NCBI GenBank assembly: GCA_022823305.1
Contig: JAJDXK010000125.1
Span: 1-39,192 of the forward strand
Length of the DNA: 39,192 nucleotides
Origin: Alphaproteobacteria bacterium
GTDB taxonomy: Bacteria; Pseudomonadota; Alphaproteobacteria; UBA828
Direction of reading: 5' to 3'
The notes under the pieces: generated by a model
Seen by the model: the letters and a program-made list of their open reading frames with translations, nothing else
The model's database searches: none
What the model was told of the DNA's origin: nothing
Position numbers and translations under genes: made by a program
Shown here: positions 22,717-34,114 of the stretch, piece by piece
How the letters are laid out: the number at the start of each line of letters is the position of its first letter
Position numbering within the stretch: position 1 is the stretch's first letter

Positions 22717-24545
22717 TCAGCGGTCGAGCGCCTCGGCCTTGCCCGGCTCTTCCCACCAGGTGTCCAGCACGGCGCCGTAGACCGGCGTGACCCCGGGCCG
22801 GCCGTACTTGTCCCAGTAGGCGTAGCGGTCGTCGTTCAGGTGGTAGAGGGGGAGGAGGTAGTGCCCCCACATCAGCACGCGGTCCATGGCGCGGACGACA
22901 TCGACGAAGTCCTCGCGCGCCCGCGCCTCGGTCATGCGGGCGATGAGGTCGTCCACCGCCGGGTCCCTGATCCCCGGATAGTTGCGCGTGCCCTCCTGGT
23001 CCGCGGCCTCGGCGCCCCAGTAGAACGCCTGCTCGTTGCCCGGCGAGAGCGACATGCCCCAGCGGTAGACGATCATGTCGAAGTCGTAGACGTTGCGCCG
23101 GTACTGGTACTGCGCCGTGTCCACGGTGCGGACCTTGGCCGCGACGCCCAGGCGCTCGAGGTTGCGGATGAAGGCCAGCGCGATCTTCTCGTTGCCCGGG
23201 TTCGCCAGCAGGATCTCGAAGGCCATGGGCAGGCCGTCGGATGCCCGCACGAGCGCGCCGTCCCGCACCTCCCAGCCGGCCTCGGCGAGCAGGCGCCGGG
23301 CCGCGGCCAGGTTCTTGCGCAGGCCGCCTTCCACGGCGGGCGCGTGGTAGGCGGTGTCGAAGAGCTCGGGCGGGAGCGTGTCGCGATGGGGCTCCAGCAG
23401 CGCCAGCTCGCCGCCCTCGGGAAGGCCGCGCGAGCCCAGCTCCGAGTTGTCGAAGATGCTCCCGGTGCGCACGTAGGCGCCCTGCAGCAGCGCCCTGTTC
23501 ACCCACGCGAAGTCGAAGGCGAGCGAGAGCGCGTAGCGCACCGCGCGATCCGCGAAGACGTCGCGGCGGGTGTTGAAGACCATCGCGAACATGCCCGAGG
23601 GCCTGCCGTGCGGGAGCTGCTCCAGCCTGACGCGGCCGTCCTCCACCGCGGGAAAGTCGTAGCCCGTCGCCCACCGCGTGGCGGAGCGTTCCAGGCGCAG
23701 GTCGTATTCGCCGGCGCGGAAGGCCTCCATCATCACGTCGTCGTCGCGGTAGTAGTCGTAGGAGATGCGCTCGACGTTGTGCTGGCCGCGGTTGATCGGC
23801 AGGTCCCTGCCCCAGTAGTCGGGGTTGCGGCGGTAGACGATGCTGCGGCCCGCATCGACGCTCTCGACCGTGTAGGGGCCGCTGCCGAGCGGCGGCGTCA
23901 GCGTCGTCTCGTCGAAGGTGACGTCCGCGTAGTAGGCCTTCGAAATGATCGGCATGAGCCCGAGGATCAGCGGCAGCTCGCGGTCCGGCGGGTCGGTATC
24001 GAAGACGAAGCGCACCGTGCGCGCATCGGGCCGCTCGATCTCGCGCACCTTGCCGTAGTAGAGGCGGTGGTTGGGCCGGCCCTGCTCCTTCAGCGTCTCC
24101 CACGAGAAGATCACGTCGTCCACGGTGATCGGGCTGCCGTCGTGCCAGCGCGCTTCCGGCCTGAGCGTGAAGGCGATGGACGAGCGGTCGTCCGGCACGT
24201 CGATCGTCTCGGCGATGAGCCCGTAGAGCGAGAAGGGCTCGTCCCAGGTGCGCTTCAGCAGACTCTCGAAGACATGGTGCCGCCCGTGCGCCACCACCCC
24301 CTTGATGATGAAGGGGTTGAGGTTGTCGAAGGTGCCGGTGGCGGCGCGGCGCATCTCGCCGCCCCTGGGCGCGTCGGGGTTGACGTAGTCGAGGTGCCGG
24401 AAGCCGGGGCCGTATTTCGGCTCCCCGTGCATGGCGATGCCGTGCGCCGGCGCGGCCGGCGCCTCGGTGCCCGCCAGCGCGAGCACGGCGAACGCCGCCG
24501 CCGCGGCCAGGGTGCCGGCCGCCCGCCGGCCCAGGGATATCCGCA

Positions 24546-24546
<1 letters not shown>
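22717..24546 (-). CDS. YejA-like extracellular solute-binding protein, family 5
   Basis: A 609-residue periplasmic binding protein of a peptide/nickel-type ABC importer. A signal peptide (residues 1 to about 31, cleavage near TEAPA/APA) precedes HGIAMHGEPKYGPGFRHLDYVNPDAPRGG-type sequence, which closely resembles YejA, the binding protein of the E. coli microcin C/oligopeptide system. Later family 5 features are PEARWHDGSPITVDDVIFSW and PPLGSGPYTV. The start overlaps the alcohol dehydrogenase stop by one base (TGATG). No permease or ATPase gene adjoins. The only dipeptide-type permeases in the window are 12 kb away at 37122-39068 and look DppBC-like, so its transporter is unassigned. Confidence 0.88.
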
Positions 24547-25655
<1,109 letters not shown>

Positions 25656-25717
25656 CGCCCCCTCCCAGTCTGTTCCGTCGGTTGCGAATCGATGTCAGCT
25701 CAATGTGTCACCGCGTA

Positions 25718-25738
25718 CCGGGCCGGACAAGGCCCCGG
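25718..25738 (-). terminator. Hairpin downstream of potC-like gene
   Basis: CCGGGCC (25718-25724) and GGCCCCGG (25731-25738) form a GC stem with one bulged C and a six-base loop GGACAA, 15 bases past the potC stop on the minus strand. There is no T-run, so it may only weaken read-through into adhC. It lies in the 97-base gap. Confidence 0.25.
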
Positions 25739-25752
25739 CGTCGGGCCGCGCA

Positions 25753-26604
25753 CTACTGCGGCCTGATTCCGCGCAGGCGCTCGCTGCGCCGCCGCAGCAG
25801 CTCGAGCGTCGTCAGCAGCAGGATCGAGACGAACACCAGCAGCGTGGCGACGGCCAGGATGGTCGGCCGGATCTCCTCGCGGATGCCGGAGAACATCTTC
25901 CAGGGGATCGTTCGCTGCTCGACCGAGCCCACGAAGAGCACCACCACCACCTCGTCGAACGAGGTGATGAAGGCGAGCAGCGCGCCCGAGATCACGCCCG
26001 GCAGGATCAGCGGAACGATGACCGTGAAGAAGGTTCGCGTCGGGCTGGAGCCCAGGCTCGACGCCGCGCGGGTGAGCTGGTGGTCGAAGCCCACCAGGGT
26101 CGCGGTGACGGTGATGATGACGAAGGGGATGCCGAGCGCCGCGTGCGCCAGGATGACGCCGAAGTGCGTCGAGGCGATGCCGATCCGCGCGTAGAAGAAG
26201 TACATCCCGGCGGCCGAGATGATGAGCGGGACGATCATGGGCGAGATCAGGAGCGCCATGATCGTCTTGCGGAAGGGCATCTCGGGCCGGCTGAGCCCGA
26301 GCGCCGCGAGCGTGCCGAGGAAGGTCGAGATCAGCGTGGCGAAGACCGCGATGAGGAAGCTGTTCTTCACCGCCTGCTGCCACGAATGCTCGGTGAAGAA
26401 TTCCCAGTACCACTTGGTGCTGTAGGCGCCCTCCTCGAAGGCCAGCATTGCCGGCGTGAAGGTGAAGTAGGGCAGGTCGTTGAAGCTGAGCGGAATGATG
26501 ACCAGCAGCGGCCCGACCAGGAAGATGAAGATCAGCACGCAGATCGCCCGGAACGCGTAGTACCAGACCCGTTCGGAAGGGGGGGCGTGCAGCGGGGGAG
26601 GCAT
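25753..26604 (-). CDS. ABC transporter permease, PotC-like (spermidine/putrescine type)
   Basis: A 283-residue inner-membrane permease with six hydrophobic spans. FRAICVLIFIFLVGPLLVIIPLSF is the first, and KNSFLIAVFATLISTFLGTLAALGLSR, ISPMIVPLIISAAGMYFFY and LAHAALGIPFVIITVTATL follow. The cytoplasmic coupling motif is RAASSLGSSPTRTFFTVIVPLILPG, and GALLAFITSFDEVVVVLFV is typical of PotC. It follows the PotB-like gene by five bases. Together with the binding protein and ATPase upstream it forms a polyamine/opine/amino-acid-class importer. The solute is not known. Confidence 0.9.
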   Translation of the reverse strand: MPPPLHAPPSERVWYYAFRAICVLIFIFLVGPLLVIIPLSFNDLPYFTFTPAMLAFEEGAYSTKWYWEFFTEHSWQQAVKNSFLIAVFATLISTFLGTLAALGLSRPEMPFRKTIMALLISPMIVPLIISAAGMYFFYARIGIASTHFGVILAHAALGIPFVIITVTATLVGFDHQLTRAASSLGSSPTRTFFTVIVPLILPGVISGALLAFITSFDEVVVVLFVGSVEQRTIPWKMFSGIREEIRPTILAVATLLVFVSILLLTTLELLRRRSERLRGIRPQ

Positions 26605-26609
26605 CGGCG

Positions 26610-27872
26610 CTACCCGAGCTTCATGTTGGCGACGCCGACGATGCGGTCATAGAGGAAATAGAGGAAGAGAACGACGGCCAGCAGGATCACGCCGAGCGCC
26701 GCGGCCAGACCCCAGTTCAGGGTCTCGCTGATATGGAGCGCAATGAAGTTGGAAATGAACGTGCCGGTCTGCCCGCCGACCAGCGCCGGCGTGATGTAGT
26801 AGCCGATCGACAGGATGAAGACCAGGATGCAGCCGGCGCCGATCCCGGGCACCGTGTTGGGCATGTAGACCTTGAGGAATCCGAGGAAGGGCGGGGCCCC
26901 GAGCGAGCGCGCCGCGCGCATGTAGGACGGCGGAATCGTCTTCATGACCGAGTAGAGCGGCAGGATCATGAAGGGCAGCAGGATATGGGTCATGGCGACG
27001 AAGGTGCCGATCTTGTTGTGTATCAGCTGCAGCCGTCCGTCCTCCGATACCACGCCGATGAAGACCATCAGGTCGTTCAGCACGCCCTCCGACTGCAGCA
27101 GCGCGATCCACGCGGTCGTTCGCACCAGGAGCGAGGTCCAGAACGGAAGGAGAACAAGAATGAGAAGAAGGTTGCTGTGTCGGGTCGGCAGTGTCGCCAG
27201 GAGGTAGGCGACCGGATAGCCCAGAAGCAGGCAGAACACCGTGATGAGCGCGCTCATCCACAACGTTCGGTAAAACAGAAACAGGTAGATTCGTCGTTCT
27301 TCCACCTTCCACGAGACATCGCCGCTCTCGTCGAAAGTGAGGTCCACGGCCGAGAGAAAATAGCTCTCCGTAACGGCGTCGGATTCGCGGTGAATCAGCT
27401 TCCAGGTATCGAGCTCGCCCCAGCGCTTGTCGACCGCGATGAGCTGATCGCGGTATGACGGTTCGGTGATGAGCTTGGCCCGTCGCCCGGTCTTGCGGAA
27501 CAGGCTCGTCATCCCCGTCTTTTCGAAGTTCAGCCGCCGCCCCGCGCGGCCCAGGGTCTTGTCCTTGAACGACTCCTGAATATCCAGAACGAGCGCCTCG
27601 AACACGAACTCTTTCGGCAGCGCTTCGCTGAGCGGGTCCCAGCTCTGGATGGCGATCGTGGTGCGCGGGAGGACCGACGAGACGATCTGGTTGTCCACGC
27701 TCCTGAAGAGCATGTCGGCGACCGGCATGACAAAGGTGACCATCAGGAAGGCGAGGATGGGCACCACCAGCATGAAGGTTCGGGTGCGCCTGCGGGCCGT
27801 CGCGCGCCGCAGGCTCCGCTTGAGCGGTACCCCGTCGGCGGTCCGCAGGACGCCGTCGTCAACCGTCGTCAT
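26610..27872 (-). CDS. ABC transporter permease, PotB-like with large periplasmic insertion
   Basis: A 420-residue permease, well above the roughly 280-300 of ordinary PotB. Residues about 35-60 form the first span (FMLVVPILAFLMVTFVMPVADMLF). A hydrophilic stretch of about 140 residues (roughly 62-205) then comes before the second span (FYRTLWMSALITVFCLLLGYPVAYLLA). The rest is a standard permease with coupling loop RAARSLGAPPFLGFLKVYMP and the end GVILLAVVLFLYFLYDRIVGV. The start is set at ATG 27872; GTG 27878 is an alternative. A 16-bp perfect palindrome covers the position where a Shine-Dalgarno sequence would lie. It is followed after five bases by the PotC-like gene. Confidence 0.88.
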   Translation of the reverse strand: MTTVDDGVLRTADGVPLKRSLRRATARRRTRTFMLVVPILAFLMVTFVMPVADMLFRSVDNQIVSSVLPRTTIAIQSWDPLSEALPKEFVFEALVLDIQESFKDKTLGRAGRRLNFEKTGMTSLFRKTGRRAKLITEPSYRDQLIAVDKRWGELDTWKLIHRESDAVTESYFLSAVDLTFDESGDVSWKVEERRIYLFLFYRTLWMSALITVFCLLLGYPVAYLLATLPTRHSNLLLILVLLPFWTSLLVRTTAWIALLQSEGVLNDLMVFIGVVSEDGRLQLIHNKIGTFVAMTHILLPFMILPLYSVMKTIPPSYMRAARSLGAPPFLGFLKVYMPNTVPGIGAGCILVFILSIGYYITPALVGGQTGTFISNFIALHISETLNWGLAAALGVILLAVVLFLYFLYDRIVGVANMKLG

Positions 27873-27874
27873 CG

Positions 27875-27890
27875 GCACCGGGCCCGGTGC
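27875..27890. promoter_or_regulatory. 16-bp perfect palindrome over potB-like translation start region
   Basis: GCACCGGGCCCGGTGC ends two bases before the ATG, where a Shine-Dalgarno sequence should be, and no SD is seen. As RNA it could only fold with a very small loop, so a DNA-binding or duplex role, or chance, are alternatives. A further CGGGG/CCCCG inverted repeat (27922-27926 with 27939-27943) lies between the binding protein stop and this site. Confidence 0.3.
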
Positions 27891-27967
27891 GGCCGATCGA
27901 TCTAGGGGAGGGAGGAGGGACCGGGGCGCGTCGCCGCACCCCGATCCCCCGCCTCGCTAACGCGCCG

Positions 27968-29086
<1,119 letters not shown>

Positions 29087-29189
29087 CGTGCCATCTCCTC
29101 TGCTGTATGCCGGATACACCGGCGGTTGCTCCATGGCCGTGTTGGTGGCCCTCCCTGACACGTTCTGGTCTGCGCTACCCGACGCCCGT

Positions 29190-30308
<1,119 letters not shown>

Positions 30309-30352
30309 ATGACCACCTGATGCGATCGGTCCAACCTATCGATCCATGCGAT

Positions 30353-30415
30353 CTATGGCAGGCCGAGAGCGCAGCGCGGACGGCCTTCGCGCTGTGCCGC
30401 CGCTCTGTCCTTCAT
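30353..30415 (-). CDS. Possible 20-codon leader peptide upstream of potA-like gene
   Basis: An ATG at 30415, eight bases after AGGA, opens a 20-codon frame rich in Arg and Ala (begins MKDRAAAQREG) that ends at TAG 30353-30355, 45 bases before the ATPase gene. It lies in the leader expected from the promoter at 30464-30493. It could be a regulatory upstream frame or a chance frame; only the SD and position support it. Confidence 0.2.
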   Translation of the reverse strand: MKDRAAAQREGRPRCALGLP

Positions 30416-30463
30416 CACCGCGATCCTCCCGGCCCGCTTTTTCGGTCGAGCGAGCTTCACTCA

Positions 30464-30493
30464 ATCGTGGGAGCCCGCAAAGAGGGCTGTCAA
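30464..30493 (-). promoter_or_regulatory. Candidate promoter of the Pot-type importer operon
   Basis: On the minus strand a perfect TTGACA (30493-30488) is followed 18 bases on by CACGAT (30469-30464, 3 of 6). The spacer contains the inverted repeat AGCCC-N7-GGGCT (30472-30488), which could be an operator. The rest of the 278-base gap 30309-30586 between the importer and betA holds only the leader frame noted above. No other gene was seen. Confidence 0.38.
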
Positions 30494-30586
30494 TACCAAA
30501 TGTGGGCTGGCGACCCCCATTCTGGCGGCCAATGCCGTTGACCGTTCTCGCGCGCGGGCGCGGTTGCAGGGCTGCGGCCGCCCGGC

Positions 30587-32266
30587 TCATCGCTGACGCT
30601 GCTCCCAGTCGGGGTGAATCCAGGGCACCTCGTTCGCCAGCGCGGGCGGCTCGCGCCCCAGGATGTGGTCGGCGCCCTTCTCGCCCACCATGATGGTCGG
30701 CGCGTTGAGGTTGCCATTGGTGATGTGAGGGAAGATCGAGCTGTCCACCACCCTGAGCCCGTCCACGCCGATGACGCGGCAGGCCGGGTCGACCACAGCA
30801 TGCGGATCGTCGGCCGCGCCCATGCGGCAGGTGCCGCAGGGGTGGTAGGCGCTCTCCACGGCATCGCGCACGAAGGCGTCGATCGCCTCGTCGCTCTGGA
30901 CCGCAGGCCCCGGTGCGATCTCCTCGCCGGCGTAAGGCGCGAGCGCCGGCTGCGAGAGGATTTCGCGGGTGAGGCGGATGCAGGCGCGAAAGTTCTGCCA
31001 GTCCTCCTCGTGCGCCATGTAGTTGAAGAGGATCGAGGGCGCCGCGGCGGGCTCCGGCGAGGTGAGCCGCACCCGGCCGCGCGACCTGGAGCGCATCGGC
31101 CCGACGTGAGTCTGGAAGCCGTGCCCGCCGGCGGCGGCCTTGCCGTCGTAGCGCACTGCGAAGGGCAGGAAGTGGTACTGGATGTCGGGATACTGCACGC
31201 CGGCGCGCGAGCGGATGAAGGCGCATGACTCGAAGTGGTTGGTGGCGCCGAGGCCGTTCCTGAAAAAGAGCCAGCGCGCGCCGATCAGCGCCTTCGACAG
31301 CGGGTTCCAGTGGCGGTAGAGGGTGATCGGCCGCCGGCACTTCACCTGCAGGTAGATCTCCAGGTGGTCCTGCAGGTTGCCGCCAACGCCGGGCCGGTCG
31401 GCGACGACCTCGATCCCGTGCGCCGAAAGGTGCGCGGCCGGGCCGATGCCCGAGAGCAGGAGCAGCTTGGGCGAGTTGACGCTGGAGGCGGCGAGGATGA
31501 CTTCGTCCGCGGCCCGCACGCGGCGGATCGCACCCGCCGTCTCGTACTCGACGCCGACGGCGCGATGGCCCTCCATCACGACCCGGCGCACGTGGGCCCG
31601 CGCGCGGAGCGCCAGGTTGCGCCGCTGCAGCGCGGGCTTGAGGTAGGCGTTGGCGGCGGACCAGCGGCGGCCCCGCCACACCGTCATCTCCATCGCCCCG
31701 AAGCCTTCCTGGCGCTGGCCGTTGTAGTCCTGGGTCGCACTGTAGCCGGCCTGCTCGCCGGCCTCGATGAAGCCCCTGTAGAGCGGGTTCTCCATGCGTC
31801 CGCGGGTGACGTGGAGCGGGCCGTCGCCGCCGCGCCAGCCGGCCTGCCCGCCGTGGGAATGCTCCATGCGCCTGAAGTAGGGGAGGACGTGGCGATAGCC
31901 CCAGCCTGCCGCGCCCAGGGACTCCCAGGTGTCGAAGTCGCAGGCGTGGCCGCGCACGTAGACCATGCCGTTGATCGAGGACGAGCCGCCGATCACCTTG
32001 CCGCGCGGCGTCGCCAGGCGGCGGCCGCCGAGGTGGGGCTCGGGCTCGCTCTCGAAGCCCCAGTCGTAGCGCGGCATGTTCATGGGATAGGAGAGGGCGG
32101 CCGGCATCTGGATCAGCGGGCCGGCGTCGCTCCCGCCGTGCTCCAGCACCAGCACACGGTTGCCCGCATCTTCCGAGAGCCGAGCGGCGAGCACGCAACC
32201 GGCCGAGCCCGAGCCCACGATCACATAGTCGAACTCGTCGTCGAAGCGCTCGCTCGAAGACGCCAT
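30587..32266 (-). CDS. betA: Choline dehydrogenase (GMC oxidoreductase)
   Basis: A 559-residue FAD-dependent GMC oxidoreductase that oxidises choline to betaine aldehyde, usually at the membrane. The ADP-binding loop is VIVGSGSAG (15-23). GMC signature 1 region [20 protein letters not shown] is intact. The active-site H475 is in [12 protein letters not shown], and the paired asparagine is in [18 protein letters not shown]. Length equals E. coli BetA. It follows betI by 19 bases, but no Shine-Dalgarno sequence precedes the ATG. betB (betaine aldehyde dehydrogenase) is not in the window, so the second step must be encoded elsewhere or be done by another dehydrogenase. A related GMC alcohol oxidase cannot be fully excluded; the betI and choXWV context supports BetA. 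Confidence 0.93.
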   Translation of the reverse strand: MASSSERFDDEFDYVIVGSGSAGCVLAARLSEDAGNRVLVLEHGGSDAGPLIQMPAALSYPMNMPRYDWGFESEPEPHLGGRRLATPRGKVIGGSSSINGMVYVRGHACDFDTWESLGAAGWGYRHVLPYFRRMEHSHGGQAGWRGGDGPLHVTRGRMENPLYRGFIEAGEQAGYSATQDYNGQRQEGFGAMEMTVWRGRRWSAANAYLKPALQRRNLALRARAHVRRVVMEGHRAVGVEYETAGAIRRVRAADEVILAASSVNSPKLLLLSGIGPAAHLSAHGIEVVADRPGVGGNLQDHLEIYLQVKCRRPITLYRHWNPLSKALIGARWLFFRNGLGATNHFESCAFIRSRAGVQYPDIQYHFLPFAVRYDGKAAAGGHGFQTHVGPMRSRSRGRVRLTSPEPAAAPSILFNYMAHEEDWQNFRACIRLTREILSQPALAPYAGEEIAPGPAVQSDEAIDAFVRDAVESAYHPCGTCRMGAADDPHAVVDPACRVIGVDGLRVVDSSIFPHITNGNLNAPTIMVGEKGADHILGREPPALANEVPWIHPDWEQRQR

Positions 32267-32285
32267 GCGCCGCGCCGCGGTTCGC

Positions 32286-32966
32286 CTACGAACGCCGGGC
32301 CGCAGGCCCGGACGGCGCGACCGCGCCGCGCGCCGAATGGCGCGTAGCCAAGCGAGCGGAGCGAGCGCCCGGCGATTGAGGGGTATGAAGGGACTCGAGC
32401 TGGCTGTCGATGTGCGCCTCCATGATGGCGATCGCGCTCTCGCCGCAGGGCTCGCGGTCGCCCAGCACCCGGCGCAGCCACAGCCCGTCGATCATGGCAG
32501 CCGTGGACTCCGCGGCGACATCGGCCGATTCCCGCGTCGGCAGGCGCCGGTACTCGTGGCGCAGGTTGCTGATGAGCCGGCGCGCGTAGATGTGCAGCAG
32601 GCGGCGCACCTCGGGCTCGGTGTGAGCCTGCACGTAGAAGGTAAGCCAGGCGGAGATCACCTCGGGCTGGAGCTGCTCGCCGCAGAAGCTGCCGTCCACG
32701 ATCGCCGAGAGCCGTTCGCGCGGGGTCTCGGCCTGGCGCAGGCGCTCCCTGATGCCCTGGCCGAACTCGATGAGCAGGTGGCGCATGGTGGCGATGATCA
32801 GCGCGCTCTTGGAACCGAAGTAGTGGTGCACGAGTCCCTGCGAGAGGCCGGCCTCGCGCGCGACGTCGCCCGTGGTGAGGTCCATGAACCCGCGATCGTG
32901 GATGCTCCTGATCGCGGCCTCGACGAAGGCGCGCCGGCGCTTGGGCGCCATCCCGGTCTTTGGCAT
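32286..32966 (-). CDS. betI: TetR-family choline-responsive repressor BetI with repeat-derived C-terminus
   Basis: A 226-residue regulator. The N-terminal TetR helix-turn-helix ([25 protein letters not shown], about residues 28-53) and the BetI-type ligand domain ([43 protein letters not shown]) are clear. Usual BetI is near 195-200 residues. The last 34 or so residues here, rich in Ala, Arg and Ser, are encoded by the family 2 repeat at 32294-32390, so the native end seems replaced or extended. Its target is probably the inverted repeat at 32996-33015 beside its own promoter, giving choline-relieved repression of betIA and choXWV. Confidence 0.9.
   Translation of the reverse strand: MPKTGMAPKRRRAFVEAAIRSIHDRGFMDLTTGDVAREAGLSQGLVHHYFGSKSALIIATMRHLLIEFGQGIRERLRQAETPRERLSAIVDGSFCGEQLQPEVISAWLTFYVQAHTEPEVRRLLHIYARRLISNLRHEYRRLPTRESADVAAESTAAMIDGLWLRRVLGDREPCGESAIAIMEAHIDSQLESLHTPQSPGARSARLATRHSARGAVAPSGPAARRS
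32294..32390 (-). repeat. Family 2 dispersed repeat, copy C, inside betI 3' end
   Basis: On the minus strand it opens CTTCATACCCCTCAATCGCC, continues GGGCGCTCGCTCCGCTCGCT, and ends CCGGGCCTGCGGCCCGG. It is nearly the same as copy A (14434-14529). It supplies the last codons of betI up to just before TAG 32286-32288. It also lies just ahead of betA and may have removed the original intergenic sequence. Confidence 0.75.
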
Positions 32967-32988
32967 CGACTGCTCCTGTTACCCTGTC

Positions 32989-33032
32989 ATTATATTTGGT
33001 TGGTTGACCAATCAAGAAAAAGTTGCGAAAGT
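32989..33032. promoter_or_regulatory. Divergent betI / choX promoter region
   Basis: On minus, a perfect TATAAT (32994-32989) has TTGATT 15 bases upstream (33015-33010) as a short-spaced -35 for betI. On plus, TTGACC (33004-33009) and GAAAGT (33027-33032), 17 bases apart, could serve choX. Both overlap the inverted repeat at 32996-33015. The TATAAT is the best -10 match noticed in the window. Confidence 0.5.
32996..33015. promoter_or_regulatory. Candidate BetI operator
   Basis: TTGGTTGG (32996-33003) and CCAATCAA (33008-33015) are inverted with one mismatch in eight and a four-base TTGA spacer. The size is right for a TetR dimer. It overlaps the spacer and -35 of betI and the -35 of choX, so one bound repressor could shut both. 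BetI control of divergent bet genes is established in enterobacteria and rhizobia; the site itself is inferred. Confidence 0.55.
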
Positions 33033-33065
33033 CCGCCGAACGTATAGAGCTTCTGGGAGGGTGCA

Positions 33066-34016
33066 ATGCACATTCGGATGAAATCCGCAATTGCCGCCGT
33101 CGCCATGGGCGCAGCGGCCATGGCGGGCAACGCCTATGCCGACGACGCCGCCACCTGCGGCGAGGTGGAGTTCTCGGACGTCGGCTGGAGCTGCATCACG
33201 GCGACCACCGCCGTGGCGACCACGATCCTGGAGGGTCTCGGCTACGAGCCGAAGGCGACCGTGCTCTCGGTGCCGGTGACCTTCGCCAGCCTTTCCAACG
33301 GCGACATCGACGCCTTCCTCGGCCTCTGGCTGCCGACCCAGCAGAGCATGATCGACCCCTACTTCAACGACGGCACCGTCGAGAACGTGGGCGTCAACCT
33401 CGAGGGCGCCAAGTACACGCTCGCCGTGCCGACCTACGTTTACGAGGCCGGGGTCAAGACCTTCGGCGACATCGCCGCCCACGCCGACAAGTTCGACAAC
33501 AAGTTCTACGGCATCGAGCCCGGCAACGACGGCAACATGATCATCCAGGGCATGATCGACGACGACGCCTTCGGCCTCAGCGGCTTCGAGGTCGTGGAGT
33601 CGAGCGAGCAGGGCATGCTCTCCCAGGTCGAGGCCGCGGTCAGGACCGACGAGTGGATCGTCTTCCTCGGCTGGGAGCCGCATCCCATGAACCGGCGCTT
33701 CGACATGAGCTACCTCGACGGCGGCGACGACTACTTCGGCGCCAACTTCGGCGGCGCCACGGTCTACACGCTGGCCCATGCCGGCTACACCGAGGCCTGC
33801 CCCAACGTCGGCGCGCTGCTGAAGAACCTGCAGTTCAGCCTGGCGCTTGAGAACGAGATGATGGGCTATATGCTCGACGACGGGATGGACCCGCAGGCGG
33901 CCGCCCGGAAGCTCGTCGAGATGCACCCCGAGCTGGTCGACCAGTGGCTCGCGGGCGTGACCACGCTGGATGGCGCAGACGGTGCCGCCGCCGTGAAGGC
34001 CCATCTCAACATGTAA
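33066..34016 (+). CDS. choX: Choline ABC transporter substrate-binding protein ChoX
   Basis: A 316-residue periplasmic binding protein with a signal peptide (residues 1 to about 25, cleavage near AYA). As I recall the Sinorhizobium meliloti ChoX structure, its aromatic box is W43, W90, Y119 and W205. Here, two residues lower, W41, W88, Y117 and W203 are all present, as are N154 (for N156) and the disulfide pair C31/C245. The position of D45 is C43 (GWSCITATT). GGGAGG lies five bases before the ATG. It opens the choX-choW-choV operon and is divergent from betI. A 98-base gap with a 9-bp inverted repeat follows, as expected where the binding protein is made in excess. Confidence 0.92.
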   Translation: MHIRMKSAIAAVAMGAAAMAGNAYADDAATCGEVEFSDVGWSCITATTAVATTILEGLGYEPKATVLSVPVTFASLSNGDIDAFLGLWLPTQQSMIDPYFNDGTVENVGVNLEGAKYTLAVPTYVYEAGVKTFGDIAAHADKFDNKFYGIEPGNDGNMIIQGMIDDDAFGLSGFEVVESSEQGMLSQVEAAVRTDEWIVFLGWEPHPMNRRFDMSYLDGGDDYFGANFGGATVYTLAHAGYTEACPNVGALLKNLQFSLALENEMMGYMLDDGMDPQAAARKLVEMHPELVDQWLAGVTTLDGADGAAAVKAHLNM

Positions 34017-34029
34017 CGGGCCAGGAACG

Positions 34030-34089
34030 CGGGCGGCCCCAACGGGCCGATGACGCGGGCGGTCGGCGCTGAGACGCGCCGGCCGCCCG
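34030..34089 (+). other. Inverted repeat between choX and choW
   Basis: CGGGCGGCC (34030-34038) and GGCCGCCCG (34081-34089) are exact reverse complements around a 42-base loop that can fold further. It lies 13 bases after the choX stop. A structure in this place often stabilises the binding-protein mRNA and reduces read-through to the permease. Confidence 0.4.
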
Positions 34090-34114
34090 TCCCGTCCGGT
34101 CGGGGAGGGGCGAC

